Assembly (NCBI RefSeq): GCF_028882275.1
Contig: NZ_JARBUT010000018.1
Location: 62,001-126,000, forward strand
From: Nocardiopsis sp. N85
GTDB lineage: Bacteria; Actinomycetota; Actinomycetes; Streptosporangiales; Streptosporangiaceae
DNA: 64,000 bases
Direction of reading: 5' to 3'
Shown: piece after piece, positions 15,165 through 23,398 of the stretch
Layout of the letters: the number at the start of each line of letters is the position of its first letter
Position numbering within the stretch: the first letter of the stretch is position 1
Notes under the pieces: model-generated
What the model saw: only the letters and a program-made list of their open reading frames with translations
Told to the model about the DNA's origin: nothing
Databases searched by the model: none
Translations under genes and position numbers: made by a program

Positions 15165-17197
15165 CTGCTCTGCCCTTCGTAGTCGAGTACGGCGAGGGGT
15201 GTTCCGGCGGACACGCGCCGGCCCGCCGCGACCGGGATCTCCCGGACGGCGCCGGCGGCGGGCGCGGTGATGCGGTGCTCCATCTTCATGGCCTCCATCC
15301 GCAGGAGGGTCTGGCCCGCGCGGACCTTCTCCCCCACGGTGACGTCGACGGAGGTGACGGTGCCCGGCATCGGCGCGGGCAGCGCGCCGGGGTCGACCTC
15401 GACCTCGGGTGCGGGCAGGGGGTCGACGGGGGTGAGGGAGACGGATCCGTTCGGTGTGTCGATGTGGACCCGGCCGCCGGCGAAGTGGACGGTGTGGGCG
15501 CGGCGCAGTCCGTCGACCTCCAGGACGACCCGGTCCGCGGCGACCGACCGGACGCGTGTGCCGGGTCGTTCGGGGAGGGGCGCGCCGCGCACGGTGCGGT
15601 GGGACGCGGAGATCTCACGCCCGTCGTCGGTGGTGTAGCGGCGCACGTGCGGCCCGGAGGGGAGGTTGCGCCAGTGCGCGGGGATCCCCGGCGGGACGGC
15701 CGTTCCGGTCCGGGCGACCTCGGCGCAGGCCAGGGCGGCCGCCAGGGCGGCGAGTTCCTCGGTGTCGGGGGCGACCAGGGGGGTGGCGAGCGCGGTGAGG
15801 CGGTCGCCGGTGAGGAACCCGGTGTGCAGGTCCCAGGGCCGGTCGGCGGCGTCGACGAATCCGGGGTGACGCAGGGTGCGCACGAGCAGGTCGCGGTTGG
15901 TGCCCACGCCGTGCAGGCGGGCCCCGGTGAGGGCGGCGGCCAGTCGGCGCAGGGCGTCGCGGCGGTCGCGGCCGTGCGCGACGACCTTGGCGAGCAGGGG
16001 ATCGAAGTCGGTGCCGACCTCGTCCCCGGCCTCGACTCCGGCGTCCAGGCGCACTCCGAACCCGGCGGGAGGGGCGAAGCGGGCGGTGGCGGCGGGAACG
16101 TCGAAGGCGGTGAGCACACCGGTGCGGGGCCGCCAGCCGCAGCGCGGGTCCTCGGCGTAGAGGCGGGCCTCGACGGCGTGGCCGACGGGCGGAGGCGGGT
16201 CCGCGGCGGGCAGCCGGTCCCCCTCGGCGACGCGGATCTGCCATTCGACCAGGTCGAGTCCGGTGACGCATTCGGTGACGGGGTGTTCGACCTGGAGTCG
16301 GGTGTTCATCTCCAGGAAGACGGGGACCCCGAAGGCGGTGGGGTCGCCCTCGGCGGGCGGGTGGACGGGGACGAGGAACTCGGCGGTGCCCGCGCCGACG
16401 TAGTCGATGGCCGCGGCCATCCGTCGGGCCGCCTGGTGGAGGTCGCGGCGCAGGTCCTCGGGCAGGCCGGGGGCGGGGGTCTCCTCGATGACCTTCTGGT
16501 GGCGGCGTTGCGCCGAGCAGTCGCGTTCGCCGAGGGCCCACACGGTGCCGTGGGCGTCGGCGAGGATCTGCACCTCGATGTGGCGACCGCGTTCCACGTA
16601 CGGCTCGCAGAACACGGTGGGGTCGCCGAACGCGGACGCGGCCTCGGTGCGGGCGGCGGCCGCCGCCGCGGGCAGGTCGGCGAGGTCGTGGACCGCGCGC
16701 ATGCCCCGGCCGCCGCCTCCGGCGGAGGCCTTGACCAGGACGGGCAGGTCCTCGACGCGCACGTCCTCGGGGTTCAGGGCGTCGGCGACGGGCACTCCGG
16801 CGGCGCGGGCGATCTCCTTGGCGCGGGTCTTGGCGCCCATCCGTTCGATGGCGTCGGCGGAGGGCCCCACCCAGGTCAGTCCGGCCTCGACGACGGCGCG
16901 GGCCAGGGCGGGGTTCTCCGACAGGAACCCGTAGCCGGGGTGGACCGCGTCGGCACCGGCGGCGCGGGCGGCGGCGACGATCGCGGCGGGGTCGAGGTAG
17001 GCGTCCACGGGTCCGCCGCCCGGGGGGACGGGCAGGGGGACGGCGGTGTCGGCCTCGACGACGTGGGCGGCCTCCTCCTCGCCCGGGGCGTGGACGGCGA
17101 CGGTGCCGATGCCCAGGGCGCGGCAGGTGTGGATGACGCGTCGGGCGATCTCGCCGCGGTTGGCGACGAGGAGGGTGGTGACGGGTGGGGTGTTCAC
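15161..17197 (-). CDS. Acyl-CoA carboxylase alpha subunit (biotin carboxylase plus biotin carrier)
   Basis: Predicted 678 residues. It carboxylates its own biotin with ATP and bicarbonate and hands the carboxyl group to the beta subunit encoded just upstream. The N-terminal biotin carboxylase domain starts TTLLVANRGEIARRVI; the ATP-grasp loop is KASAGGGGRGMRAVHD, and EMNTRLQVEHPVTE is in the active site. The C-terminal BCCP domain carries the biotinylation motif MEAMKMEHRI, Lys at about 638. I chose the GTG at 17197, 8 nt after the previous stop and with GAGGG upstream; the frame runs further without coding sense. In an AtuA cluster the substrate may be a geranyl-CoA or methylcrotonyl-CoA type enoyl-CoA. 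Confidence 0.9.
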   Translation of the reverse strand: MNTPPVTTLLVANRGEIARRVIHTCRALGIGTVAVHAPGEEEAAHVVEADTAVPLPVPPGGGPVDAYLDPAAIVAAARAAGADAVHPGYGFLSENPALARAVVEAGLTWVGPSADAIERMGAKTRAKEIARAAGVPVADALNPEDVRVEDLPVLVKASAGGGGRGMRAVHDLADLPAAAAAARTEAASAFGDPTVFCEPYVERGRHIEVQILADAHGTVWALGERDCSAQRRHQKVIEETPAPGLPEDLRRDLHQAARRMAAAIDYVGAGTAEFLVPVHPPAEGDPTAFGVPVFLEMNTRLQVEHPVTECVTGLDLVEWQIRVAEGDRLPAADPPPPVGHAVEARLYAEDPRCGWRPRTGVLTAFDVPAATARFAPPAGFGVRLDAGVEAGDEVGTDFDPLLAKVVAHGRDRRDALRRLAAALTGARLHGVGTNRDLLVRTLRHPGFVDAADRPWDLHTGFLTGDRLTALATPLVAPDTEELAALAAALACAEVARTGTAVPPGIPAHWRNLPSGPHVRRYTTDDGREISASHRTVRGAPLPERPGTRVRSVAADRVVLEVDGLRRAHTVHFAGGRVHIDTPNGSVSLTPVDPLPAPEVEVDPGALPAPMPGTVTSVDVTVGEKVRAGQTLLRMEAMKMEHRITAPAAGAVREIPVAAGRRVSAGTPLAVLDYEGQSS

Positions 17198-17205
17198 GGG
17201 TGCCC

Positions 17206-18801
17206 TCACATTCGGAAGACGCCGAAACGGTCGGTGCCGCGCACCGGGGCGTTGTGGGCGAAGGACAGGCACAGTCCCAGGACGGTGCGGGTGTCGCGGG
17301 GGTCGATGACGCCGTCGTCGTAGACCCGCCCGGACAGGAACAGGGGCAGGGACTCGGCCTCGATCTGGCCTTCGACCATCTGCCGGACGAGGGCGTCCTG
17401 TTCCTCGTCGTAGGGTCGCCCCTTCCGGGCCGCGGACTGCCGGGCGACGATGGAGAGCACCTCGGCGAGCTGCTTCGGGCCCATGACGGCTGAGCGGGCG
17501 CTGGGCCAGGCGAACAGGAACCGGGGATCGTAGGCACGGCCGCACATGCCGTAGTGGCCGGCCCCGTAGGAGGCGCCGACGAGCACCGAGAAGTGGGGGA
17601 CCGTGCTGTTGGAGACGGCGTTGATCATCATCGAGCCGTGCTTGATGATGCCGCTCTGTTCGTACTCGCGGCCGACCATGTAGCCGGTGGTGTTGTGCAG
17701 GAAGATCAGGGGGGTGTCGGCGCGGTTGGCGAGCTGGATGAACTGGGTGGCCTTGTGCGCCTCGGCGCCGAACAGCACCCCGTGGTCGTTGGCGAGCACG
17801 CCGACGGGGTATCCGTGCAGGTCGGCCCAGCCGGTGACGAGTCCGGTGCCGTAGGAGGGCTTGAACTCGTCGAACTCCGAGCCGTCGACGACGCGGGCGA
17901 TGATCTCGCGGGGGTCGACGGGGATCTTCAGGTCGGGCGGCATGACGCCGATGAGGTCCTCGCCCGGGTGGAGGGGTTCGCGGGCGGCGGCGGGCGGGGA
18001 CCCGGCCTTGCGGTGGCCGAGCCGGGCGACGATGCGGCGGCCGATGCGCAGGGCGTCGTGCTCGTCCTCGGCGAGGTGGTCGGCCAGGCCGGAGACCTCC
18101 GCGTGCATGCGGGCCCCGCCCAGGGACTCGTCGTCGCTCTCCTCGCCGGTGGCCGCCTTGACCAGGGGCGGTCCACCGAGGAACACCTTGGCGCGGTCGC
18201 GGACCATGACGACGTGGTCGCTCATGCCGGGGACGTAGGCGCCGCCCGCGGTGGAGTTGCCGAACACGAGCGCGATGGTGGGGATGCCGTCGGCGGACAG
18301 GCGGGTGAGGTCGCGAAAGGTGCGCCCGCCGGGGATGAAGATCTCCTTCTGGGAGGGCAGGTCCGCGCCGCCGGACTCGACGAGGCTGATCATCGGCATG
18401 CGGTTCTGCGCGGCGATCTCCCCGGCCCGCTGGGACTTCTTCAGCGTCCAGGGGTTGCTGGCCCCGCCGCGCACGGTGGGATCGTTGGCGACGATGACGC
18501 ATTCGACGCCGGAGACCACGCCCACGCCGGTGATGAGGCTCGCGCCGACGGTGTACTCGCTGCCCCAGCCGGCCAGGGGGGACAGTTCGAGGAAGGGGGA
18601 GCCCTCGTCGAGGAGGAGTTCGACGCGTTCGCGGGCGGTGAGCCCGCCCCGGGAGCGGTGTCGCTCGACGTACTCGACGCCGCCGCCGGCCAGGGCCTTG
18701 GCGTGTTCGGCGTCGATCTCGCCCAGGGCGGCGAGCATGCTCTCCCGGGCTTCGGCGAACTCGGCGGAGGCGGTGTCGATCCGGCTGGGCAGTACGGTCA
18801 C
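17206..18801 (-). CDS. Acyl-CoA carboxyltransferase beta subunit
   Basis: Predicted 531 residues, normal for the family. It transfers carboxyl from biotin to an acyl-CoA. Both crotonase-fold halves are present, with GNSTAGGAYVPGMSDH and GGPPLVKAATGEESDDESLGGA in the N-half and NTTGYMVGREYEQSGIIKHGSMMINAVSNS and GASYGAGHYGMCGRAYDPRF spread through the C-half; these are the oxyanion-hole and CoA-binding regions of methylcrotonyl/geranyl-CoA carboxylases. The GTG at 18801 overlaps the upstream stop by 4 nt (GTGA) and has GAGGAGG before it. It partners with the alpha subunit encoded downstream. Confidence 0.92.
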   Translation of the reverse strand: MTVLPSRIDTASAEFAEARESMLAALGEIDAEHAKALAGGGVEYVERHRSRGGLTARERVELLLDEGSPFLELSPLAGWGSEYTVGASLITGVGVVSGVECVIVANDPTVRGGASNPWTLKKSQRAGEIAAQNRMPMISLVESGGADLPSQKEIFIPGGRTFRDLTRLSADGIPTIALVFGNSTAGGAYVPGMSDHVVMVRDRAKVFLGGPPLVKAATGEESDDESLGGARMHAEVSGLADHLAEDEHDALRIGRRIVARLGHRKAGSPPAAAREPLHPGEDLIGVMPPDLKIPVDPREIIARVVDGSEFDEFKPSYGTGLVTGWADLHGYPVGVLANDHGVLFGAEAHKATQFIQLANRADTPLIFLHNTTGYMVGREYEQSGIIKHGSMMINAVSNSTVPHFSVLVGASYGAGHYGMCGRAYDPRFLFAWPSARSAVMGPKQLAEVLSIVARQSAARKGRPYDEEQDALVRQMVEGQIEAESLPLFLSGRVYDDGVIDPRDTRTVLGLCLSFAHNAPVRGTDRFGVFRM

Positions 18802-20540
18802 GGGCGTGCCTCCTCGGGCAGCAGGACGACGGGCAGGGGGACGCGTCGGGCCCGCAACCATTCGCCCAGCCCCTTGGCCTGGGGGTCGAGCCCCTCGCGG
18901 CGCGCGGTGCCGGGGGCGAGCATGCCCTCGATCCAGAAGTTGGCGGCGCGCAGTTCGGGCAGCAGGTGGCGGGTGACCTTGAGGTCGGCGGTCTCGGGCA
19001 GCAGTTCGCGCAGGAGGTCGACGGTGAGGTGGTGGGCGATCCACCGCCAGGCGTCCTCGCGCTGATCGCGGGCCCAGACCCCGAGGTTGGCGTCGGCGCC
19101 CTTGTCGCCGCTGCGGGCGCCCAGGATCAGTCCCAGCGGGGCTTCGCGTACCGGCCCTTCGGGCGGGGGCGCGGGCGGCGCGGGTTCGGGGACCTCCACC
19201 AGGGACCGTGTGACCTCGGCGGGGGCGATGGTCAGCCGGTCGCCGTCGGGGAGGATCGCGAGGTGTTCGACCTCGGAGGCGGGTACGAGGGCGTGGGTCG
19301 CGGCCACCCCGTCGGGGCGGGCGTCGCGCGGCGGGGCGGTGAGGTGGAACCCCGCGTAGCCCGACAGCGCGAGCTCGACGGCGGCGGCGCCGAGGGGACG
19401 CCCGATGACGGTGGGTTCGTGGTCGCGGGCGGTGACGCGCAGGCGGGCGGTGGCCTTGTCCTGGGTGTCCCCGTGAGGGTCCTCGGCGGGGACGAACTCG
19501 AAGCGCAGTTCCTCGGGGCGGCGACGGGCCAGCGCGGCGCGCAGTTGGCGTTCGGCCAGGGCCGCCTTGGTCTCGGCGTCCAGGCCGGTGATGAGGAACT
19601 CGACGTCGTTGCGGAAGCCGGTGAGGCCGGTGAGGCCGACCCTGAGGTCGGGCGGCGGCGCCTCGCCCCGCGTGCCGGACAGGCGCACCCGGTCGGGGCC
19701 CTCCTGGACCAGGCGGACCGTGTCCAGGCGGGTGGTGACGTCGGGGCCGGGGTAGCGGGCGCCGGCGATCTCGTAGACCAGTTGGGCGGTGACGGTGCCG
19801 ACGGTGACGGCGCCGCCGGTGCCGGGGTGCTTGGTGATGACCGCGCCGCCGTCGGCGTGGATCTCGGCGATGGGGAAACCGGGTCGGGCCGGGTCGTGTC
19901 CGTCGCGGACCAGGTCGTCCAGGAGCGCGTAGTTGCCGCCGGTGGCCTGGGCGCCGCATTCGATGACGTGTCCGGCGACGGTGGCCCCGGCCAGGGCGTC
20001 GAGGTCGTCGCGGGTCCAGCCGAAGTGGGAGATGGCGGGGCCGACGGCGAGGGAGGCGTCGGTGACCCTGCCGGTGACGACGATGTCGGCGCCGGCGTCG
20101 AGGCAGGCGGCGATGCCGAAGGCGCCGAGGTAGGCGTTGGCGGTGAGGGGGCCGTCCAGGCCCAGTTCCTCGGCGCGGTGCAGGAGGTCGTCGCCGGTGA
20201 CGCAGGCGATGCGGGGGTCGAAGCCGAGGGATTCGGCGAGTTCGGTGAGGCGGTCGGCCAGCCCTCGGGGGTTGAGGCCGCCGGCGTTGGTGACGACCTT
20301 GACCCGGCGCTCCATGATGAGGCCGAGACTGTCGCGCATCTGCCGCAGGAAGGTCTTGGCGTAACCGCGCGAGGGGTCGGCGAGCTGGTCGCGACCGAGG
20401 ATGGCCATGGTGAGTTCGGCCAGGTAGTCACCGGTGAGGACGTCGACCGGTCCGTCGGTGAGCATCTCGTGGACGGCGCAGAGGCGGTCTCCGTAGAAAC
20501 CGGAGGCGTTGCCGACCCACAGCGAGGGCGTATCGGTCAT
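18798..20540 (-). CDS. atuA: AtuA/DUF1446 acyclic terpene utilisation family protein
   Basis: Predicted 580 residues. AtuA is required for acyclic terpene (citronellol, geraniol) catabolism in pseudomonads, but its reaction is not established. N-terminal DUF1446 domain: WVGNASGFYGDRLCAVHEML and VKVVTNAGGLNPRGLADRL, then DIVVTGRVTDASLAVGPAI and GHVIECGAQATGGNY. A C-terminal AtuA domain starts after the proline-rich linker (PAPPAPPPEGP) with LILGARSGDKGADANLGVWA. The ATG at 20540 fits the domain start; the frame extends to 20576. It is the first gene of the operon. In many actinobacteria this set is linked to branched-chain or methyl-branched acyl-CoA breakdown, so terpene use is not assured. 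Confidence 0.85.
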   Translation of the reverse strand: MTDTPSLWVGNASGFYGDRLCAVHEMLTDGPVDVLTGDYLAELTMAILGRDQLADPSRGYAKTFLRQMRDSLGLIMERRVKVVTNAGGLNPRGLADRLTELAESLGFDPRIACVTGDDLLHRAEELGLDGPLTANAYLGAFGIAACLDAGADIVVTGRVTDASLAVGPAISHFGWTRDDLDALAGATVAGHVIECGAQATGGNYALLDDLVRDGHDPARPGFPIAEIHADGGAVITKHPGTGGAVTVGTVTAQLVYEIAGARYPGPDVTTRLDTVRLVQEGPDRVRLSGTRGEAPPPDLRVGLTGLTGFRNDVEFLITGLDAETKAALAERQLRAALARRRPEELRFEFVPAEDPHGDTQDKATARLRVTARDHEPTVIGRPLGAAAVELALSGYAGFHLTAPPRDARPDGVAATHALVPASEVEHLAILPDGDRLTIAPAEVTRSLVEVPEPAPPAPPPEGPVREAPLGLILGARSGDKGADANLGVWARDQREDAWRWIAHHLTVDLLRELLPETADLKVTRHLLPELRAANFWIEGMLAPGTARREGLDPQAKGLGEWLRARRVPLPVVLLPEEARP

Positions 20541-20571
20541 GACCACGAGAGTGACACCGGACACATGAAAG

Positions 20572-20591
20572 AACAAGCACTCGTGATTGTT
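20572..20591. promoter_or_regulatory. Candidate TetR operator upstream of atuA
   Basis: AACAAGCACTCGTGATTGTT is a 20-bp inverted repeat (AACAAGCAC and GTGATTGTT around TC) with one mismatch. It lies 32 nt upstream of the atuA start, where a repressor of the operon should bind. It also lies about 100 nt before the divergent membrane-protein gene. Confidence 0.45.
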
Positions 20592-20693
20592 TTTCTGCGA
20601 ACCGTCCCTTTCATCACGATATGGCCGAAAGTGGCCACGGAGCGTGGGTTACCGCTCTCGGAGAACCGGGGAGAGGCCGGATATTTTGTCCGG

Positions 20694-21173
20694 GTGAGCA
20701 CCTCCGAGAACACCACCCCAGCCGACGACTCCACCGCCACGCCGGCCGAGGAGACCACCACCGAGGGCGGCACCACCGCCGAGGACACCCCGCCGGGCCC
20801 CGACGCCTTCCTGGCCGGCGTCCGCCCCGAGAGCACCCCGAGAGTACTCTCCGCCGAGACCTTCGCCCTGACGGGTCTGCTGCTGGTCCTCCCCGTGGTC
20901 GCCACCGGTCGCCTGTTCGAGCTGTTCGGCTGGTTCGCCCTCACCGACCTGACCCTGGAGGACCCGCGCCAGGCCGTGGTCGTCAACGCCGACCTCGTGG
21001 TCGCCGGCGGCCTCAGCGTGCTGGCCGTACTGTCGGGCTCGCTGTCCCTGATCATGGGTCGGGCGACGAACCGGGCCCGTGCCCGCTGGCTCGCCTCGGC
21101 GACGGTGCTGACCGGCGCGCTGTTCGTCGTCCTGGCCATCGTCACCTACGTCATCGCCTCGGGACGGATCTGA
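20694..21173 (+). CDS. Small membrane protein, unknown function
   Basis: Predicted 159 residues. The first 45 are Thr/Glu/Ala-rich (STSENTTPADD onward) and probably cytoplasmic and disordered. Three membrane helices follow: FALTGLLLVLPVVATGRLFEL, DLVVAGGLSVLAVLSGSLSLI and LASATVLTGALFVVLAIVTYVIA. I do not recognise a family. The GTG at 20694 is chosen because TATTTT (20682-20687) is a -10 element ending 6 nt before it, giving a leaderless transcript. It is divergent from atuA and followed by a hairpin. Confidence 0.7.
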   Translation: MSTSENTTPADDSTATPAEETTTEGGTTAEDTPPGPDAFLAGVRPESTPRVLSAETFALTGLLLVLPVVATGRLFELFGWFALTDLTLEDPRQAVVVNADLVVAGGLSVLAVLSGSLSLIMGRATNRARARWLASATVLTGALFVVLAIVTYVIASGRI

Positions 21174-21177
21174 TCAC

Positions 21178-21234
21178 GTTCTCCGGGGCCGCGCGGCGTT
21201 CGGGCGCCCCCCGCCCCGGAGAACGGCGACCCCC
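21178..21234 (+). terminator. Terminator hairpin after the small membrane protein
   Basis: GTTCTCCGGGGC (21178-21189) pairs perfectly with GCCCCGGAGAAC (21223-21234); the long loop is itself GC-rich. It begins 4 nt after the stop codon. Confidence 0.5.
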
Positions 21235-21474
21235 TCGACGCCCGACGGCGCCGACCCCGTTCCCAGGCGTCGCCCTCCGGCGGGCCCGCGCGCCCCGGCG
21301 GCACCTCGATACCGGATTCCGCCCCTGACCGAATGTGGACAATCGCCCCCCATTCCGTCACACACGGTGACATCCGTCGTATTTCCGAGAGATGACGCAC
21401 CTAGCCGCGAACGGCGCCCGCCCCGAGTCGCGATATTTCCATCACAGAGCGTGATCACCCGCTCTCTTTCGTCG

Positions 21475-21503
21475 TTGACGCCTCGCCCCCGCTGCCGTAG
21501 AAA
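21475..21503 (+). promoter_or_regulatory. Promoter of the cysteine dioxygenase operon
   Basis: TTGACG (-35, 21475-21480) and TAGAAA (-10, 21498-21503) are separated by exactly 17 nt. Transcription would start near 21510, leaving a leader of roughly 130 nt before the start codon. Upstream (21235-21474) I see small palindromes such as GTCAC-ACACG-GTGAC and GTGATCAC but no gene. Confidence 0.55.
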
Positions 21504-21513
21504 GGCAATCGCG

Positions 21514-21597
21514 GACACGGAACCCGATATGGGCGCGAACATTCTCCCGCGTACCCGATATCCCACGGAAGTGGATATGGACTTCCGTTCCCGTGTC
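21514..21597 (+). promoter_or_regulatory. Structured 5' leader, possible three-way junction RNA
   Basis: Three helices can form in the transcript. P1 pairs GACACGGAA (21514-21522) with TTCCCGTGTC (21588-21597, one bulge). P2 pairs GATATGGGCGCG (21526-21537) with CGCGTACCCGATATC (21548-21562, small bulges). P3 is CGGAAG (21566-21571) with CTTCCG (21582-21587) and a 10-nt loop. The ribosome binding site GAGGG follows at 21629-21633. The same bases also form a direct repeat CACGGAA-N3-GATATGG, so a DNA-binding site is an alternative. I know no matching riboswitch class. Confidence 0.4.
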
Positions 21598-21638
21598 ATG
21601 GGTTAAAACGGCATCACATCGCCGAAATGAGGGATGAC

Positions 21639-22214
21639 ATGAACGTCCTCGACCGTTTCACCACGCATTTCTCCCCCCTGACCTCCCCGGGCCCCGAGGC
21701 CCTGGCCGCCGCATGGGACGCGGTGGCCCCGACCGTACCGGAGATCCTGCCCCTGGCGGGCCCTCCCGGGGTGTACCCCTACGGCAGGAAGGTGATCTTC
21801 GCCAGTGATGACGTGGAGATCATCGTGATGAACTGGGCCGCCCGCCGCATGTGCGCACCGCACGACCACGGCGCCTCCTTCGGCTGGGTGAACATCCTGG
21901 CCGGCGAGGTGGAGCACACCCTCTACACCCTGGACCAGAATGACTTCCCGGTCTCCTACTTGAAACGTAGGGAAAAGTCCGGGAGCCGCTATTTCGCAGC
22001 GCGCGGAATGGTGCACAGCATGGGGAACTCCAGCGATGACCTGACTTTGACCGTGCACGTCTATGCCCCTCCCATTCACGGGATGAAGGTCTATGACCTG
22101 GAAAAGTGCGCGGCCTGTGTCGTCAGTGACGACTGCGGTGCCTGGTGGCCCGAGGACCAGCGCCAGATCCTCCGTGAGATCCGCTTCCGCAGCCCCGAAC
22201 CCGCGGGTTCGTGA
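21639..22214 (+). CDS. Cysteine dioxygenase type I (cupin thiol dioxygenase)
   Basis: Predicted 191 residues, typical length. Cysteine dioxygenase oxidises L-cysteine to cysteine sulfinate with O2 and a mononuclear iron. The first two iron ligands are the histidines of CAPHDHGASFGW and the third is probably the His of GMVHSMGN; the conserved Tyr is in VHVYAPP. The Cys of the mammalian Cys-Tyr crosslink is replaced by Gly, as in most bacteria. The substrate-binding Arg may be the one in YGRKVIF. A Cys-rich tail, KCAACVVSDDCGAWW, is unusual. I chose the ATG at 21639, with GAGGG 5 nt upstream, over the ATG at 21627. It heads an operon with a methyltransferase and an exporter. Another thiol could be the substrate. 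Confidence 0.82.
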   Translation: MNVLDRFTTHFSPLTSPGPEALAAAWDAVAPTVPEILPLAGPPGVYPYGRKVIFASDDVEIIVMNWAARRMCAPHDHGASFGWVNILAGEVEHTLYTLDQNDFPVSYLKRREKSGSRYFAARGMVHSMGNSSDDLTLTVHVYAPPIHGMKVYDLEKCAACVVSDDCGAWWPEDQRQILREIRFRSPEPAGS

Positions 22215-22249
22215 GCATCGGATCACCTCCCTCCCGAACGAAGGGCCTC

Positions 22250-23398
22250 ATGACCTCCGTACAGCTCTCCCACCGGTTCCTCACCGACCCCGAGCGCACC
22301 AACGACGACGTGCTCTCCCTGGTGTCCGCGCCGATCGACCGCGACGACTTCCCCACGGCCCCGACCTCCGACCTCGTGGGCGACCGGCGGACCGTCCTGA
22401 TCCGCGACCTGACGGACGGGGACGCCCGGCTGACCCCGACCCCCACCGGGACGCCGTTGCTCCTCCTGGTCCTGGAAGGGCGGGTCGAGACCATCGGTGA
22501 CACCCACGAGCTCCTCGGGCGCGGCCAGAGCCGGTTGTTCCCCGACGGAGGGACGACCCTGCGCCTGGCCCGCTCCTGCCCCTCCGCGCGGGTGTGCGCG
22601 GTGTGGCTCGCACCGGTGTCCGACGCCGGGGCGACCGTCTCGGCCCCCGGGCCGGACGAGCCGCCGCACCTGCCCGACTACTACTACGGTTACGACGAGC
22701 GGTACGCGGCGGTCTACGCCGCCGGAGGGGAGACCTGGGAGACCCCCGAACCCAACGAGGCCCTGCTGCACGCCCTGGAGAAGCTGGGTGTGAGCGCCGG
22801 GCGGGTCATCGACCTGGGGTGTGGAGAGGGCCGCGACGCGCTCCACCTGGCGGGCCGGGGGTTCGAGGTCGTCGCGGTCGACGTGTCGGCGGCGGCCCTG
22901 GACAAGGGCCGGGCCAAGGCGGAGGCGGCCGGGGTGACCGTCACCTTCCTGGAACGCGACGTCACCACGCTGGCGCACCTTCCCGGCGACGCCTACGATC
23001 TGGCGATCAACATGGGCTGCCTGCACATGATGCCCGACTCCGGGCTGCGCGCGGCCCACCTGCGCCGGGTCCGCGACGTCCTCGCCCCCGACGGGCTGTT
23101 CCTGGTGGCCCACTGCCGGGAGCGGTGGTTGGACGGCTTCTACTCCGTCCCCGACTACGACGCGGTGGGCGAGGTCGTCCCCGGGAAGGTCATCCCCCGA
23201 CGCATCCGCACGGAGGACGGCGGCACACGGATGCTGCCGCTGCCGCTGGTGCCCTACAAGGAGTCGCCCACCGAGGAGTTGCGCGCGGAGGTGGAGTCCG
23301 CGGGGTTCCGGATGGTCGCCGACCTCAGCGCGCGCACCGAGGCCTTCGGGAACACCTCGGTCCTGGCCTTCGTCCCCGCCGCGAGGGGGGACGCGTAG
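22250..23398 (+). CDS. Cupin-like domain fused to class I SAM methyltransferase
   Basis: Predicted 382 residues in two parts. Residues 1-140 look like a small beta-rich cupin (TPLLLLVLEGRVETIGDTHELL, then GQSRLFPDGG). Residues 160-380 form a TehB-like methyltransferase with motif I VIDLGCGEGRDALHLAGRGF, the acidic VAVDVS strand and DLAINMGCLHMM. The acceptor is unknown; TehB relatives methylate tellurite, chalcogens or thiols. The ATG at 22250 has GAAGGG upstream; a GTG at 22211 overlaps the preceding stop and is the alternative. Coupling with a thiol dioxygenase suggests a sulfur-containing substrate, which is inference. Confidence 0.8.
   Translation: MTSVQLSHRFLTDPERTNDDVLSLVSAPIDRDDFPTAPTSDLVGDRRTVLIRDLTDGDARLTPTPTGTPLLLLVLEGRVETIGDTHELLGRGQSRLFPDGGTTLRLARSCPSARVCAVWLAPVSDAGATVSAPGPDEPPHLPDYYYGYDERYAAVYAAGGETWETPEPNEALLHALEKLGVSAGRVIDLGCGEGRDALHLAGRGFEVVAVDVSAAALDKGRAKAEAAGVTVTFLERDVTTLAHLPGDAYDLAINMGCLHMMPDSGLRAAHLRRVRDVLAPDGLFLVAHCRERWLDGFYSVPDYDAVGEVVPGKVIPRRIRTEDGGTRMLPLPLVPYKESPTEELRAEVESAGFRMVADLSARTEAFGNTSVLAFVPAARGDA

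Noticed and set aside
15275..17323. 682-codon plus-strand frame antisense to the biotin carboxylase.
   Set aside because: Composition (Gly/Asp/Val/Arg) is typical of the antisense of a high-GC gene, and the minus strand has complete carboxylase motifs.
18966..20571. Long plus-strand open frame antisense to atuA.
   Set aside because: Gly/Asp/Val-rich translation with no domain sense; a shadow of the atuA gene. Only its last part (20694-21173) reads as a real protein.
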